Positions 1 through 12,484 of a stretch of 64,000 nt of DNA are shown piece by piece (within the stretch, counting starts at the first letter, position 1; the number at the start of each line of letters is the position of its first letter). A program made the translations under genes and the position numbers. Source of the stretch: Stenogyne calaminthoides (Eukaryota > Streptophyta > Magnoliopsida > Lamiales > Lamiaceae). The stretch spans positions 25,566,870 to 25,630,869 of the forward strand of contig JBBCBC010000009.1 in assembly GCA_037126765.1 (NCBI GenBank). Reading direction: 5' to 3'. The notes below the pieces were generated by a model. It saw nothing but the letters and a program-made list of their open reading frames with translations, was not told the DNA's origin and did no database searches.

Positions 1-1137
1 AAAGTTTTAATTTTAAGAGATGTTCAGACGTTCGAGTTTTAGAAAGAATTTGATTTCGGTTTCTAAACTTTTTCATGATGGATATTCGGTTACTTTTAAT
101 AAAGTTGTTACCATTTCTCTTTATGATAAATTTATCGTCATGGAACGTTGGCGAATAATCTCTATACAATTAATGTGCACACCACTCAAGAAATGCATCC
201 TATAACACATCAACTATTTCCGAGAAAAAGAATTCATTCGGGCGTGAGCAGAGACACTTCTTTGGCATCTAAGATTGGGTCATATAAATCCAAAGAGGAT
301 CCAAAGGTTGGTGAAAGGCGGTTCACTAGAACTTCTCCAAGTTGAACCGTTTCCAACTCGCGAATCATGTTTGGAGGGTAAAATGACCAAGAGGGCATTT
401 GGAGCCAAGGGGAATAGGGCCAAAGAAGTGTTAGAGATCGTTCACACAGATGTATGTGGTCCAATGTCAACCAAAGCAAGAGGAGGTTATGAGTATTTCA
501 TCACTTTCATTGATGATTACTCAAGGTACGGTTATATTTTCCTTATGAAGCATAAATCTGAGACATTTGAGAAATTCAAAGAATTTAAGGCTCAAGCAGA
601 GAATCATAGGGAAAAACGTATCAAGTCTCTACGATCTGATCGTGGAGGCGAATACATCAGCGATGAGTTTTTGAACTACTTATCTGATGAAGGGATTTAT
701 ATCGACTCACTACACCGGAACCCTCAACAAAGCGGGGTTAAGAAACCGAACTCTTTTGGAAATGGTTAGATCAATGATGAGTTATGCGGATCTTCCCAAG
801 TTGTTCTGGGGTCATGCCTTGGAAACAGCGGCTTACATTCTGAACTTAGTGCCATCCAAATCGATTCCCAAAACTCCCAAAGAATTGTGGACCGGGCGCA
901 AGCCTAGTATGAGACACATGAAGATTTGGGGGTGTCCGGCCTACGTGTTGGATAAGGAAGCCGGTAAATTGGATCCTCGATCAGAATTAAGGTTGTTTAT
1001 AGGATACCCCGAGGGAACAAAAGGGTGTATGTTCTATGTTCCTGAAGATCAAAAGGTGGTCATAAGCACCCACTTTAGATTTTTGGAAGAAGACTATATG
1101 AACCAAAGAAAACCCGAAGTGAGATTACCTTAAATGA
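1..1137 (+). pseudogene. Cop1-a pol: GAG-pre-integrase and integrase (broken)
   Basis: The first 200 bases encode the end of the protease region (FRKNLISVSK, then DGYSV). The zinc-binding GAG-pre-integrase follows around 260-400 with LGHINPKRIQRL and CESCLEGKMTKRAFGAKG. The integrase core shows the first catalytic Asp in VHTDVCGP (near 450), FIDDYSRYGY, the second Asp in RSDRGGEY (near 640), and the catalytic Glu in RTLLEMVRSM (near 755) after a frame change. The C-terminal part reads WGCPAYVLDKEAGKLDPRS and LFIGYPEGTKGCMF. At least three frame changes separate the blocks. Function in an intact relative: insertion of the cDNA into the host chromosome. Confidence 0.88.
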
Positions 1138-2078
1138 GCTTAGAGGGCAAACCTCATTGCCAATTTGCATTTAGATGATATACCAAACGACACGCTTTCC
1201 ACAAGAGCCTCGTCAGTAGTGGGAGGGTTGTTAGACGACCGAGAGATTCATGGGAATAGGAGAGTCCTCGGACTTGATTCGAGGACAAAAGATTTAATCA
1301 GACCCATGGACATATGACGAGGCACTCCAAGATAAGGATCGATTCTTGGCAAACAAAGAATGAAAGCGAAATGGGTTCTATGTTTCATAATAGAGTGTGG
1401 AGCTAGTCGAACCACTTAATGGGGTCAAACCCATTGGATGCAAGTGGGTATATAAGAGGAAAAGAGGGACGGGGACGGGAAGGTTGAAACCTTCAAAGCA
1501 AGACTAGTGGTGAAAGGTTATACTCGTAGAAAGAAGGGATCGATTATGAGAAAACTTTTTTCGCCAAAGAGCCATGCTTAAGTCCATCCGAATTCTCTTA
1601 TTGATTCTTTGTGCATTTCGACTTTGAAATCGGCAAATGGATGTCAAGACGGCTTTCCTTAACTAAGTCTTGACGAAGAGATCTATATGCAACAACCCCA
1701 AGGTTTCATTGAAACGGGCCAAGAACATCTTGTTTGTAAGCTCAAGAAGTCCATTTACGGACTCAAACAGCATCCGAGCTTGGAACCAATGTTTTGATCA
1801 TGTTATAAAGTCTTATGGGTTTGATCAAAATGAGTTTGAAAGTTGTGTGTATAAAAAGCATGTCGGAACTGCATTGGTATTCTTAGTACTATACTTAGAC
1901 GACATTCTGATCATCGGGAACGATGTGAAGGTGTTATCAGACGTAAGGGCATGGCTTTCAAAATAGTTTGATATGAAGGACTTAGGGTAAGCCGGGCACG
2001 TCCTTGGGATCAAGATCACTCGAGATCGCAAGAAAAGGATGTTAGGCTTATCGCAAGCTTCATACATAAGACACTGTC
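1138..2078 (+). pseudogene. Cop1-a pol: reverse transcriptase (broken)
   Basis: The integrase-RT linker and RT are scattered over several frames. Recognisable fragments are KPIGCKWVYKRK near 1425-1460, a FKARLVVKGYT-like block near 1490-1525, IYMQQPQGF near 1682-1710, and LVCKLKKSIYGLKQ near 1732-1770. The polymerase site reads YLDD (near 1890) where the sister copies Cop1-b and Cop1-c read YVDD. A stop then interrupts the thumb region just before FDMKDLG (near 1969). The protein would copy element RNA into cDNA, but this copy cannot be translated through. Confidence 0.85.
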
Positions 2079-2917
2079 TTGAAACGTTTCAGTATGCAAG
2101 ATTCCAAGAAAGGATTTGTACCTTTCAGGCATGGAATCCATCTATCCAAGAAAATGTCCCCTAAGACGAAAGAGGAGATAGATGACATGAAAGACATTCC
2201 TTATGCTTCGGCTGTCGGAAGTCTTTTGTATGGAATGATGTGTACGAGACCGGATATCTGCTTTGCCGTAGGCATGGTAGCAAGATATCAAAGTAACCCC
2301 GGGAAAGAGCATTGGACGGCAGTTAAAAACATTCTGAAGTATCTGAAAAGAACTCGGGATAGAATGTTGGTTTATCAGTCAGGAAGTCTAATCCCCATTG
2401 GTTACACGAAATCGGATTTCCAATCAGACATAGACTCCAAAAAATCTACCTCCGGTAGTGTGTTTTGCATGGGGGGAGGAGCCATGACATGGAGAAGCGT
2501 CAGCGTAAATCGTCGCAGATTCTACCATGGAAGCGAATATGTGTCTGCTAGCGAAAGCAAAAAAAAAAGCGGTTTAGCTCAAGCACTTCCTTGTGGACTT
2601 AGATGTGGTTCCGAATTTGCTTGGCCAGAATCATTTTTTATTGTGACAATGCCGAGAAGTTGAAAATTCAAGGAACCAAGAGCCCACAAAGCTAACAAAC
2701 ACATTGAAGGAAATACCATCTTATACGAAGTCATCGTTAAGAGAGGAGATATAGATGTGGCAAAGATAGCGTCCCGAGGACAACCTAGCAGATCCATTCA
2801 CAAAGAGTCCGCCTCTGAATACATTCGAGAGACATGTGGAAGGAATGGGTGTCAAGACCGATTTGCTAATCTGCTTTGAGTATAAGTGGGAGAAATTATT
2901 AGGTTCGTGTAGGTGAC
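2079..2917 (+). pseudogene. Cop1-a pol: RNase H domain (broken)
   Basis: A 194-residue open stretch at 2079-2663 carries the conserved Copia connection and RNase H blocks: PYASAVGSLLYGMMCTRPDI, HWTAVKNILKYLKRT, and KKSTSGSVFCMGGGAMTW. The usual catalytic stretch GYTDSDF reads GYTKSDF, so one acidic residue has become Lys. Downstream the frame shifts. The C-terminal wording (KAKR/NKHIE, ILYEVIVKRGDI, VKTDLLICFEY) continues to about 2917, next to the polypurine tract. Confidence 0.85.
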
Positions 2918-2980
2918 ATTAGATGTCACGGACTACTCGAGGCGTGTTGTAGTATACTTAAAAGCGAGACTTTGAGTATA

Positions 2981-2990
2981 AGTGGGAGAT
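2981..2990 (+). other. Polypurine tract of Cop1-a
   Basis: AGTGGGAGAT lies immediately 5' of the LTR start TGTTGGG. The reverse complement of the same motif borders the 3' LTR of Cop1-c at 38178-38188. In LTR elements it primes plus-strand DNA synthesis. Confidence 0.85.
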
Positions 2991-4838
2991 TGTTGGGATT
3001 ATCTTTGAAAAGTATGCTTTTTACTTTGTATAATCAAACCGAATTTCGGACTTATTTCTTTGAAATAAATTTTTTATCACTAATGCTTTAAATATGATTG
3101 AATGTTATATATATTTACTGCATAACTGTTCAATAATTCGTACGTGTTACACTGTAGTTAATTTAGTGATACCAGATCACAGAAGATTAAATTAACAGTC
3201 CCTTGTAACTAAAAGTACGCCATTCACGACCTAGATGGAAATGAACAACCATCGCGAAAGGTTGAAGTGTAAAGCTCAGATTGGTTTGTCTTGACCAAGA
3301 GATTACACTAGTGCATGACTGATGCGCTGAATAGGACCTACAGGAGGATAAATTCTTCAGAACTGAACAAAGAAGAATTAGACCTCAGTGGTTCGTTGTT
3401 TCTTAACCTTCATCCCTTAAATAGGATCACGTGGGATTGGTAACTATTGCTTTGACTTATCATAGGTAGCGAATCAGAGAGAGATTCAATACTTTTTATC
3501 TTGGGCAGTATTACTGGTCGCATGTGATTGCTAAGATTTAATACGAAGAATCGTGTGCAAGTACGCTTGCTTGATTTGCCCCCTTGGGAGGTTCATAAGC
3601 TTTATCATACCAAATCTTGCAAGTGGAATTTGTTTCCGGTATGGATAATAATGTTGAACCGTTCCTTGACCAAGGACAAAGATATTAATTAATGGAAAGC
3701 TAATTCAGTGGCTTGAATTAATTAATGGGCTAGATAATCTTAAACACGGGAAATAATGACCGGGAGCCATATTGACTGTAATATGAGTTAAGATGGATGG
3801 TGCAATATTAATTATGTAGTGGGATTAATTAATATTTATAGGCTTGAATTATATGGTGGCTCAATATTAGATATTCAAGATCCATTAGAAGGTCCAATCT
3901 TAATTCTCCTAAAGGCCCCTGAGTAGCCCAACATATAGTCCAATAACTGAAAAGTGATTAAAATAAAATAAATATTGTTGCTTATATTTCCTCTAAATTT
4001 TCGAAAATTATGGATAAAAGAGGGAGAAAGATTTTCTTTGAATTTTGTTATGGAATGAAGATATGTATTCTTGGAATACAAGATTATCTCATTAAATTCA
4101 AGAAATCTCCCACTTGGTTATCTATATAGTAAATTTTGAAATTTTGAAAATATAGTGGGCAAGAAAGATTTTCTTGATTTTCTTGAAAAGATATTATGGA
4201 AGATATGTATTTCTTGAAATACAAGAATATCTCATAAATTCAAGAAGATCCAAATCTTGGATTCTTGTAAATACTTAATTTTTGAAAATCATCCATATAT
4301 TGAGGAGGTGGGATTTTTGTGGAATATTTTAATTATGGGAAAAAGAATATAAGAGATATATTCAAGATTTCTTGGTGACCAAGAAAAGTATTTTCCCACA
4401 TTGAAATATGACTAAAATTTCGACCACCCTCCCTCTTATAAATAGGGAATGATTAGTTCATTCCCAAGTACAATTCCATGTGCTGGAAATATTAGCAAAT
4501 CCACATAAGTGGTGCAACAAAGTTTATTTTTTCCTTTTGTTAATTGTTCATGAGTATCCTTCCAATGGGGATTGTCGAGCAAGGGCTAAAGGAATACTTG
4601 GGAAGTCCTTTTGGTTAGTCCGTCCAACCAAAGCCCTTTGCCATCCCGAGAGAGAATACGTTCACGTAAACCCGTAGATTCGCATCGTAGGTTTTACGTG
4701 GCTTTTTATATGCATGATTTGTTGTTGCAATTATTATTTGAATTAATATAGGATTAATTCATGTTAGTAATAATTAATGAATTAAATTTGTATTTAAATA
4801 TTCACCCCGAATAGATCTGTGCAACTCATTCTCCAACA
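2991..4838 (+). repeat. Cop1-a 3' LTR
   Basis: 1848 bp, begins TGTTGGG and ends CCAACA. Its text recurs in order in Cop1-s1, both LTRs of Cop1-c, Cop1-s2 and the remnants at 29496-30079 and 55859-58902. A plausible TATA box, TATAAATA, lies at 4437-4444, and the R/U5 part would follow from about 4470. Confidence 0.9.
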
Positions 4839-6213
4839 GTTGTTCTGTGTCATTCAATGTCTGGCTGACAAAATAAATGGGCAAGTGGGTCTGGCCCTCC
4901 GTTCGGACCAGTACTGCGCTTAAAGCGGTCTATGAGGCCGCGAGATACAAGAACAACTTCTCTCCCGAGACACGTTTGGACAAGATGCTCACTTCTGCCA
5001 GGTATATTTTGATTTTTTCAAAAGCATCCTGGCTCTCGGGTGTCCATTCGAACTTTGCCTTCTTTCGGATTGTGTCGAACATCGGCTTGCATTTGTCCCC
5101 CATCCGGGAGATGAACCTGCTTAGTGCGGCCAGACATCCCGTGAGTTTCTGAACCTCTTTCACATTTCGGGGTGCCCCCATGTCTTGTATGGCCTTGACC
5201 TTCCCTGGGTTTGCCTCGATCCCCCGTTTACTAACCAGATGTCCCAAGAACTTCCCCGAATCCACTCCGAAGTTACACTTCTTGGGGTTGAGTCTCATAT
5301 TGAACTTTCTGAGGATGTCGAAGGTCTGTGCGAGGTGAAACAGATGATCCTCCCTTTTTAAGCTTTTGACGACTATGTCGTCGATATAAACTTCCACCGA
5401 TTTCCCAATCTGATCGGCAAACATATGATTGACCAGTCTTTGGTAGGTTACCCCTGCTTTCTTTAGGTCGAACTGCATTCTCTTCTAGCAATATAGATTT
5501 TTCTCGGTCAGAAAGGAGGTGTGTTGCCGATCTGGTTCGTGCATGGCTATTTGGTGATAGCCCGAAAAAGCATCCATGAACGACATCATCTCATGTCCGG
5601 CCGTGTTATCTATCAGGTGATCTATGTGCGGAATGGGAAAGAAATCTTTTGGGCAGGCCTCGTTGAGTTTGATAAAGTCGATACATAACCGCCAGGTTCC
5701 ATTGGACTTTTTCACCAGTACTGTGTTGGCCACCCACTGTGGCTGGTCGGCCTGCATGATCAGGTCGTTATCCAGCAACTTCTTCACCTCTTCGGCTAAA
5801 GCGGCATATTTTTTGGGGCCGAATTTTCGCCTTTTCTAGGCAACCGACCTCCGAGATGGGTCAATATGAAGTCGGTGACATGCGACTTCGGGATCGATCC
5901 CTACCATGTCCTTATGTGACCAGGCAAAGACGTCCAAGTTCTTTTTGAGAAAGTCAATGACTTCCCCCTTCAGGTCGCTCGGTATCTTGGAACCGATGAT
6001 GACTTCTAGGTCCGGGCGAGTTGGATCTATCTTGACTTTCTCTAGTTCCTCTCCCGGGATGGCCCTTGGGCCATCTTGTCGGGGGTCATCGATTTCGGCC
6101 TCGATTAGGAATTCATCAGGCTCGTGCCCTATTCTGGGATCGAGGTCGCTGTAGGTTCTTTTTTTGGTTGCTCTTTTCTCCTTTAATTCCCCATCTTGTT
6201 CACTGATATCCAT
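4839..6213 (-). pseudogene. Tat1 pol: reverse transcriptase and start of RNase H
   Basis: The minus strand from 6213 gives the pre-RT linker (LDVFAWSHKDM, typical just before Gypsy RT). RT fingers and palm follow with WVANTVLVKKSNGTWRLCID, CPKDFFPIPHIDHLI and SFMDAFSGYHQI (6213-5485). After a stop and frame change near 5480, the palm and thumb carry the catalytic YIDDIVVKS (near 5385), FLGHLVSKRGIEANP and VQKLTGCLAALSRFI. The RNase H start reads GEKLFLYLAAS near 4960-4930, then breaks into other frames up to the Cop1-a border. At least two inactivating changes are seen (a stop near 5820 and one near 5480). Confidence 0.88.
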
Positions 6214-6396
6214 TACAAATGTTTGTTTGATAGGTGTTTGGTGAAGAATTGAAAAAAGACGATGAGTAAATCAAACAACCTCTTGCATCGACTTGGTCGC
6301 CCTTAACGGTACCGACCAACCCACTCTTGGTGGGGAATTTTACACAAAAATAGAAAGTTGAGGATACAGTCTCGAATTCATGCTCAAAAGGCTTTC

Positions 6397-7953
6397 TGTA
6401 GGTCCCGAACGGGTTTTGTGAGGGCAGAAGTCTAGAGGGGAGGGGTGAATAGACTTCTGAAAACTTTTTGTGCAGATCAGGTGTGGTTGCAGTTAGCCTG
6501 ATCAGAGTGTTGGTGAATCAGTTTGGAATGATATCTAACTTACTAATCGCTGAAAGGCGATCGATTCGGTATCTATCAGTTTAACTGATTGTGCGGAAGC
6601 TAAGTTTTACCCGTGTGAAAAACCAGTTTTAATAAATCAGATTCCAAAGTTAGTCTTTCAACCAGTTGACTAAAGTGTCAAACTTGATCAGATCAGAAGC
6701 TTGGTGCTAGCTGATCTTAACTTAGAATATGTATGCAGCTTTAATTAGGTTGTGTGCGATTGTGTAAAACAGTTAATCAAAGCAGGTAGATGCACACAAG
6801 ATTTATAGTGGTTGGACAAAACAAATCCTACGTCCACTCTTCCCTATCACAAAGGGCACCAACTAAACCAAATGGACTTAGATTTTTGTGTTAGTCCAAC
6901 ACAATACACCAATGAGATATTTAAAGAGTTCTCACTCAACCGATCCCGTAAATCGTAACTAGAAACCCTAGATGCGAAATCTTGCTAAACAACTTAACCT
7001 AACTTTGGGTTTGGGTAAGATTGTTTTTGGTTCCAACTTTGAAATCTTTTCTAGTTTTTAAGTAGCCTATCAGCTAGATGAAAAAATTTATGTGCTAAGA
7101 ACTTATGGGATGAACACTTAGAAAATAATCTTCAAGTTTGTGTTCTTCGATGCGGAAATCGATTATAGCTTGAGCTTCTTGATAGTTTCCGTGTCATCAC
7201 TCTGAAGTGTAATCCCATATTTATAGACCTCGAAATCAAAGAGCCATTGGAGAGCAATTTGAATTTCGGGCTATATTTGGTAGACTTGCGGGATTGATGT
7301 GGCGTCTTGAGAACGGCATGGCGAAAAGCGTGAATAGTGTCTTTTATAGCCGTTAGAGAAAGCAAAGACCAAATCACGCGTAATTGGAAGCTCCGATCAT
7401 CGTGTCTTGTTCTTATTGGTTACGAAGCACTTTTCGGTGTTGTTCTACCAACTAAGCTTGACATTCTTCTTGTTCAAATCATCGGCGTATGATTTGGTGA
7501 AACATCGATTTTCACTGGTGGTGACTTTGATCGATCCCACTAACCGATCGATCTACCGATAGAGTCTTCTGGTGCTAGTTGTCTTAGCTTCAACTAGCGG
7601 ATTTCGGTGATGTAGGTCTTCGTGCGATCTTACGGAAGTCATCGATCTTCAAGTCTTTCGAGTTTGAACTTCATGACTTGGTGAGATATCGACTTGATCG
7701 GATCGATCGATCTTCGTCCTTCTCTTGCCTTACGGCTGTCGGGATATCGGTTTGTTCTTTAGATCTTGGATCGACCTATACAATATGAGGTTCCCCCTCA
7801 ATATGTGACCTATCTTCTACATCAGTTGTTCTATACAATAATTATCAACTGGTATTCTATGAACGGTAATAAAAACATCAGTCAGCTAACAGGTCTGACT
7901 GGTCCTATTACATGTGTTTTAGGCCTTTCATCAAAACTCTAAATTTCCCAACA
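6397..7953 (-). repeat. Sir2 3' LTR
   Basis: 1557 bp. Aligns end to end with 19650-21218 and with the solo copy 33482-35067 (opposite orientation). The promoter core in minus orientation lies near 6840-6800 (GGACGTAGGA, then CCACTATAAAT). Between about 7490 and 7770 many CAG/CTG triplets of the other two copies are replaced by CG-containing strings. Confidence 0.92.
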
Positions 7954-7967
7954 ATTTCCCCCTTTTT
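7954..7967 (-). other. Polypurine tract of Sir2
   Basis: The reverse strand reads AAAAAGGGGGAAAT directly before the LTR start TGTTGGG. Sir1 (27663-27676) and Sir3 (48129-48142) have nearly the same sequence here, preceded by a shared GTTTTGG...ATCA block. Confidence 0.9.
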
Positions 7968-8163
7968 GATGAAACCAAAACACTTTGAGAAACCAATCAC
8001 AGTTGATAAATATAGAACAGTAAAGAGCACATAATCAGAAGACAATGAGATTTTGTCTTAGGATCAGAAAATAAACTTTTCTTTCATTAGATTTGTCGAT
8101 TACATATTACATCAGAAAAGTTTGAATTTAAAAACAGCTAATCCTGAGAAGTCTTCTGATTCT

Positions 8164-8445
8164 TCAGTCTCTATGCTTGTATCCTTCTGGCATTTCTCTT
8201 TGATCTTGAGGGATGTTGAAAATCTGGTATAGTTTCCATTTGACATCATTGATCTGTTGAGGATCAGTTATGCGCGCTTTGCTCAGGATGTCAAAATAGA
8301 ACCTTTGAAATGTCAGTCTGTCAAATGAGCCATCTGCCTTCTTCGAGTAATCCAACACATCATACTCTTGGCGAGATATTTTTACATTGATTATTTTGGC
8401 CTCATTTTCCAGATACTTCAGAAAATCTGGATATTTATTTTCCAA
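8164..8445 (-). pseudogene. Sir2 env-like ORF, C-terminal part
   Basis: A 93-residue stretch beginning MENKYPDFLKYLENEAK and ending PEGYKHRD, rich in Lys, Asp and Glu, and ending about 200 bp before the polypurine tract. Position matches the third frame of Sireviruses, traditionally called envelope-like. Sir1 has a comparable C-terminal module at 26967-27425 (EYLLTFYPEYLQKW...). No enzymatic motif was seen. The natural frame probably began further upstream (right), since clear wording of the same style continues at 8446-8560. The function of these proteins is unknown; the label is positional. Confidence 0.6.
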
Positions 8446-10344
8446 CCGGGTTGAGGAATTTCAAAGCATCTGGAGATTCTTCTTGTGGAACAAGATCTAG
8501 AACAAAAGCATCCAGAAGCCATTCACTTCTGATCTTATTCCATTCCTCAAACCTCTTAGCATGTGCAGCAGTTTTGAGAATGATCTCATCAATTCTTCTT
8601 TGGCGGTGAGGTTCCGTCCAGATTTTCCAACTTTTCCTTTCTTCGCCCTCGTCCGTATTTCTTCTTGGATCTTACGCCTCTGCCAATTTTTACGCCCTTC
8701 TTTTCTTCTTCACTTATTCGGGCTTCTTGACAATCTGCTCTTTGGGCCGTTTCTCGGCCGATTTCTTATCGGCTTTGAATTTGGCTAATTTGTCTTCTTG
8801 TGGCTTTCTTAGTGCGAGTGGTGGTACAAGTTGTGATGTCCCAAAGACCATAATAAGCTAACTTTCTTGCCTTTGACTTTTCCATCTTTTTGAGAAATTT
8901 CGTTAGCAAAAAGATCCGGATGGTCTAGTCTTTGTCCATAGGATTCAACCTATCGAATCGGGTCTTCATTGTTACGATAGTGTCGGTTGGTTTCTCAATC
9001 TGTCCTTCCCCTTTTTGGTTTGATCAAAAAAAGCGGTGAGGTGGGAAGTCGAGATCCAAAGTCGCCCGATATCGCCTACTGTTGAGATCTTCAACGGATA
9101 AACGTTGAGCTTGAGCGGTTAGACTTTGAATTTTTCGGGATCATTTCGGTCTTGTGATTCCACGGCAATATAGAGGGTAAGAATTAGTTTGTCAAGTTTC
9201 TCTTGATCATTTCTAGCTTTTCGGTGAGCATCGAGAAAAGAAACTTGTTGTTGATCAACTTTGAACTAGCTTGTCATCAATCCCTTTTTTTAAACTCAAA
9301 GAATCGGGTTGGTCACAGTTTGAAATCGATCTTTGATTGCCTCAATGGGAAATAACCAATTCCGTTGATCCGTTATTTCTTTGAGGCCAATCTTGCCTCG
9401 ATCGATTATTGTGTTTGCTAAGTTGATTAGCCAACCTCCTCAACTTCTTCTTTTTCGGAGATCTTTGAAACAAGATCGATCTCTCACGAAGTTGATCGTG
9501 ATGTGAGTTGTAGGAATGTTTTTCGTCACCGATCTCTTTCGGTTGTTTGCGCCTCCGGTGGTTGGTCATGAAGCTGCAGCACGGTTCCACTATCATCGGC
9601 GGCTCCACATCCTTCATAGGAACATCCGCTTCAAGAGCCTGCGAAGAGGCTCTAGTTCACCTTGTTGATCAATCGGCTTCGCGTGGATCGAGCTTTGATT
9701 GATTCAAAGCGATTATCGGCTTCGGTGGTGATCTACTTGAGCGATTTCTTCATATCGAAATCAAAATCTGCGGAATTCATCGGCACCTCCCATACGTTCT
9801 ATAATCATCATAAAAAATCGAGAAGCTCTTCTTAGGAGATCTTTCGGTGAGGATCTCCATAACTTCCTCTCTAATAACGGGATGGGCTACCGAACTCTGG
9901 ATACATCTCATCAATATCTCGTTCAATTTGCATTACGACCATTTTCGGTGATGGTCTTGGATGATCTGGACTCGGGAATTATCTATTCGGATCGGCCCGA
10001 TTAGGTTGATGAGATGTAGAGGGTTTGTTGGTGCTTGAGTAGGTGGAAGTTTGATTTGAATCTGCAGAGGTTACATTGTCGGAAGCAATTACGTCCGGCT
10101 CTGCGGCGGTGATCTTTACAGTTCTGGTGATGGTATCGGGGTGTGAGGCGCGGTGGAAAGAAGGAGAAATATGCTTTCGTGACGGAAGTCTGGCGGTGAA
10201 TCATTTCGAGATTGAGGAGAAGGAGATCGTTCGTCTCTTGCTCTTCCCTCAGAATGTTCTGGCGAGCTCTCAACTTGAGATGCCTGCCTGTCTGATTTTT
10301 CGGCTGATTTCTGTGGCTCATCAGGTTGCTCTGGCTCTCCTTCT
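8446..10344 (-). pseudogene. Sir2 env-like region, middle part (frame collapsed)
   Basis: Short minus-strand pieces remain, such as the acidic DESDEEGEPEQPDEPQ at about 10350-10300 and Ser/Pro/Arg-rich wording down to about 10116. Between about 8560 and 9990 no frame stays open. That stretch is strikingly poor in CAG and CTG and rich in TCGG and TCGA. From 9121 to 9570 only one CAG and no CTG were found. The same domain in Sir1 (24459-26951) is Lys/Glu-rich with coiled-coil character, so a disordered charged spacer is the likely original content. Confidence 0.5.
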
Positions 10345-11321
10345 TCATCTGACTCGTCTTCCAGAAACAGAGTCATGGAGGGCTGTTTTGCCTTCTTGAC
10401 CTCTTCTTCTCCGAGCCTTCACCGGTTTTTCTCTTTTTCTTTTTTGGGGAGCATCTGGTGTAGACGTGGTTGCCTCCTTGGTCTTTCCTTTCTTCACCTT
10501 TGGAGGGGTGGGCCGCATATCATCATTAGGTGGCCCATATACAGCTGAAGTGGTTGTGAGGAATGCCTTGTAGGACTTCAGTCCATTCTGATCCCATTCG
10601 GCATTTGGCATTTTGTCTTTCGAATAGCGCAACCTTGTTGAGATTCTTTGATTCTCTTCTTGAGATAGACACCGCCTCGTTCATTAACTCCAAAATTTTC
10701 ATGTTCTTGGAGCGAGAATGGTCTTGAAGTCATGCCAATTGATATTCTTGGCTTCATCGATTATCATGACCATCTTTGTACAATTTTACGGATGTTAGAG
10801 CATACGAAATTTGAACGAAATACCCATGATTGTTTTTGACAGTATGCAAACAACAGTCGGTATTTCCTTTTTAACATAGGTCTGACAAAACCTGCGGTCT
10901 GATGTTTGTCAGCCTCTCTGAAGAGTTCGTTTCTGATCAGCTCATCTTCATTCTCCCTGTAGTGAGCAGGCGAGATTCTTCCTTTTGGCAAAATTTGAAT
11001 AGGCGTGTTATGTCGAAGATTCGACGATCGATCTCCTCTCCGTTAATTGAAGAAATCGGTTCATCTCGTGATTGTCGTATCCACCTTCAAATTCCTTAAG
11101 AATTGAGTGCTTCATCTTTGCATCCTTTGGATTACGTTGAAGCGATGTAATTTTTCAAGACCTCCTTTCTTCAGAATTTGTTCAACTTCCATGGATTCTG
11201 GATCCCGCGTAACACCAAACTGTACAAATTTGTCATCGACAATCTTTGTTGCTAGATCCGCATAGTTGCACATAATCTTTCCCATTCCGTGAGTGGACCA
11301 TCTACAACAAGATAGACTCAA
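10345..11321 (-). pseudogene. Sir2 env-like ORF, N-terminal part
   Basis: Three minus-strand blocks in order: 11321-11112 (YADLATKIVDDKFVQFGVTR and VEQILKKGGLEKLHRFN), 10991-10764 (RISPAHYRENEDELIRNELF), and 10632-10345 (MRYSKDKMPNAEWDQNGLKS, then PPKVKKGKTKEATTSTPDAP). The Lys-rich tail leads into the acidic middle part. Layout parallels Sir1, where a folded N block (24171-24419) precedes KRALKKKKEKVAES. The blocks are separated by frame changes near 10640-10760 and 11000-11100. No signal peptide or membrane segment was visible. Confidence 0.55.
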
Positions 11322-12470
11322 TTAAAATTGTGCATAATCATAAAGATATCATGTATTGATTATCAGACCTATTCTCAGGCCTAGTAATCGATAAACACAT
11401 ACGGATATCAAGAAAAGATAAGACATATCGCAGGATAACATATAGACATAATCTATGTGATCAAAGGATTTTGGAAAAGAAAATCATCAAATAACCAGAA
11501 ATTACCAGATTCTATTTTTTCGGAAGATAAGTTTGAATCGCAAGAAAACACTTTGAATCACAGAAAGGTAATTTTGAGTTTGAATCGCAAGAAAACACTT
11601 TGAATCACAAAGAATAAATCGTAAGTTTTTGAGAATAAGAAAACTCTGGTAGGGTTTTGATGAAATTTATAAGGAGGAGGAGGGAAAAATGAGATTGGAA
11701 GATCAACCGTTTGAAAAGGTTAAACGATCCAGATTAAGCGGTTTTGATCATGTGGTCAGGAAAAGCACGTACGATTGCCTTTTGGATTTAAAAGCACATT
11801 TTGTGGCAATTAATACAAGTACCCCACGTCCGCATTAAATATTTTGCAGGAAATACGTCACAAAAGTAGTGTGTACAAAGGGCAAATATTATCAAATAAA
11901 ATCATATAAATAAGCAGTAAACAAGGAAATAGAAAAGCGTATCTGGTTGACTGATATTGTAATCAGTCAATACCACTCGTAGATGTTGATTCCACTTGTT
12001 GATCTTAGTTTTCTGCATAATCCTTATAATTTCCCAACTGTCCTTTTCAACTGATCCGCTTCACTTTGCGTCTGATTTTCCTTTTCTGATCCTCCTTGGT
12101 CAGTTGAAGTTCCCCCTTCAACTATTATTTCTGATTTCTTATTGACTGATATATCTGATTTGTTGAGGTATCATACTCGTGATCTTCCTCATCGACCGAT
12201 CTCTTATCTAATCGATTTCAATTGACCTAATCGATTCTACTCGGACCAAGCCAATTCTTGGGATAAGTGTTCTGTAAAACTTAGTTCTTGAAGAATTGAA
12301 TAGTAGTCTCGATTCCCTAAGTCGGCACGATTTGACATGTGTAATAGTAGTCCGGATACCGTAATGTCAAATCACCGTAAATTTATCAATTATCGATCGC
12401 GTGTTTCCTACCGCGGCGTCCTTGTGATCTGATTTCTCTAAAAGGTTTTGAGAAATCAAATTTGCATTTG
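11322..12470. other. Sir2 internal non-coding stretch between env-like and gene-like segments
   Basis: No credible frame on either strand. AT-rich, with a local repeat around 11530-11610 (GTTTGAATCGCAAGAAAACA, then a close copy 55 bp later) and a CAG/CTG-poor patch at about 12170-12420. In related elements this position holds the leader of the post-pol frame. Confidence 0.5.
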
Positions 12471-12484
12471 CACCCTTGCTTGGC

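Larger units (their letters stand above)
1..4838 (+). mobile_element. Cop1-a: 3' part of a Ty1/Copia LTR retrotransposon
   Basis: Pol domains run in Copia order on the plus strand (GAG-pre-integrase, integrase, reverse transcriptase, RNase H), followed by a polypurine tract and a 1.85 kb LTR. The 5' LTR, gag and protease lie off the left edge. The LTR ends in CCAACA at 4838 and the next base is already inside the RNase H of a minus-strand Gypsy element (Tat1), so Cop1-a inserted into Tat1. The expected TSD is GTTGT at 4839-4843; its partner is out of view. Integrase before RT places it in Copia. The long LTR and the pol wording suggest the Tork/Angela/TAR group, but the lineage is not certain. 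The element is dead, with many frameshifts. Confidence 0.9.
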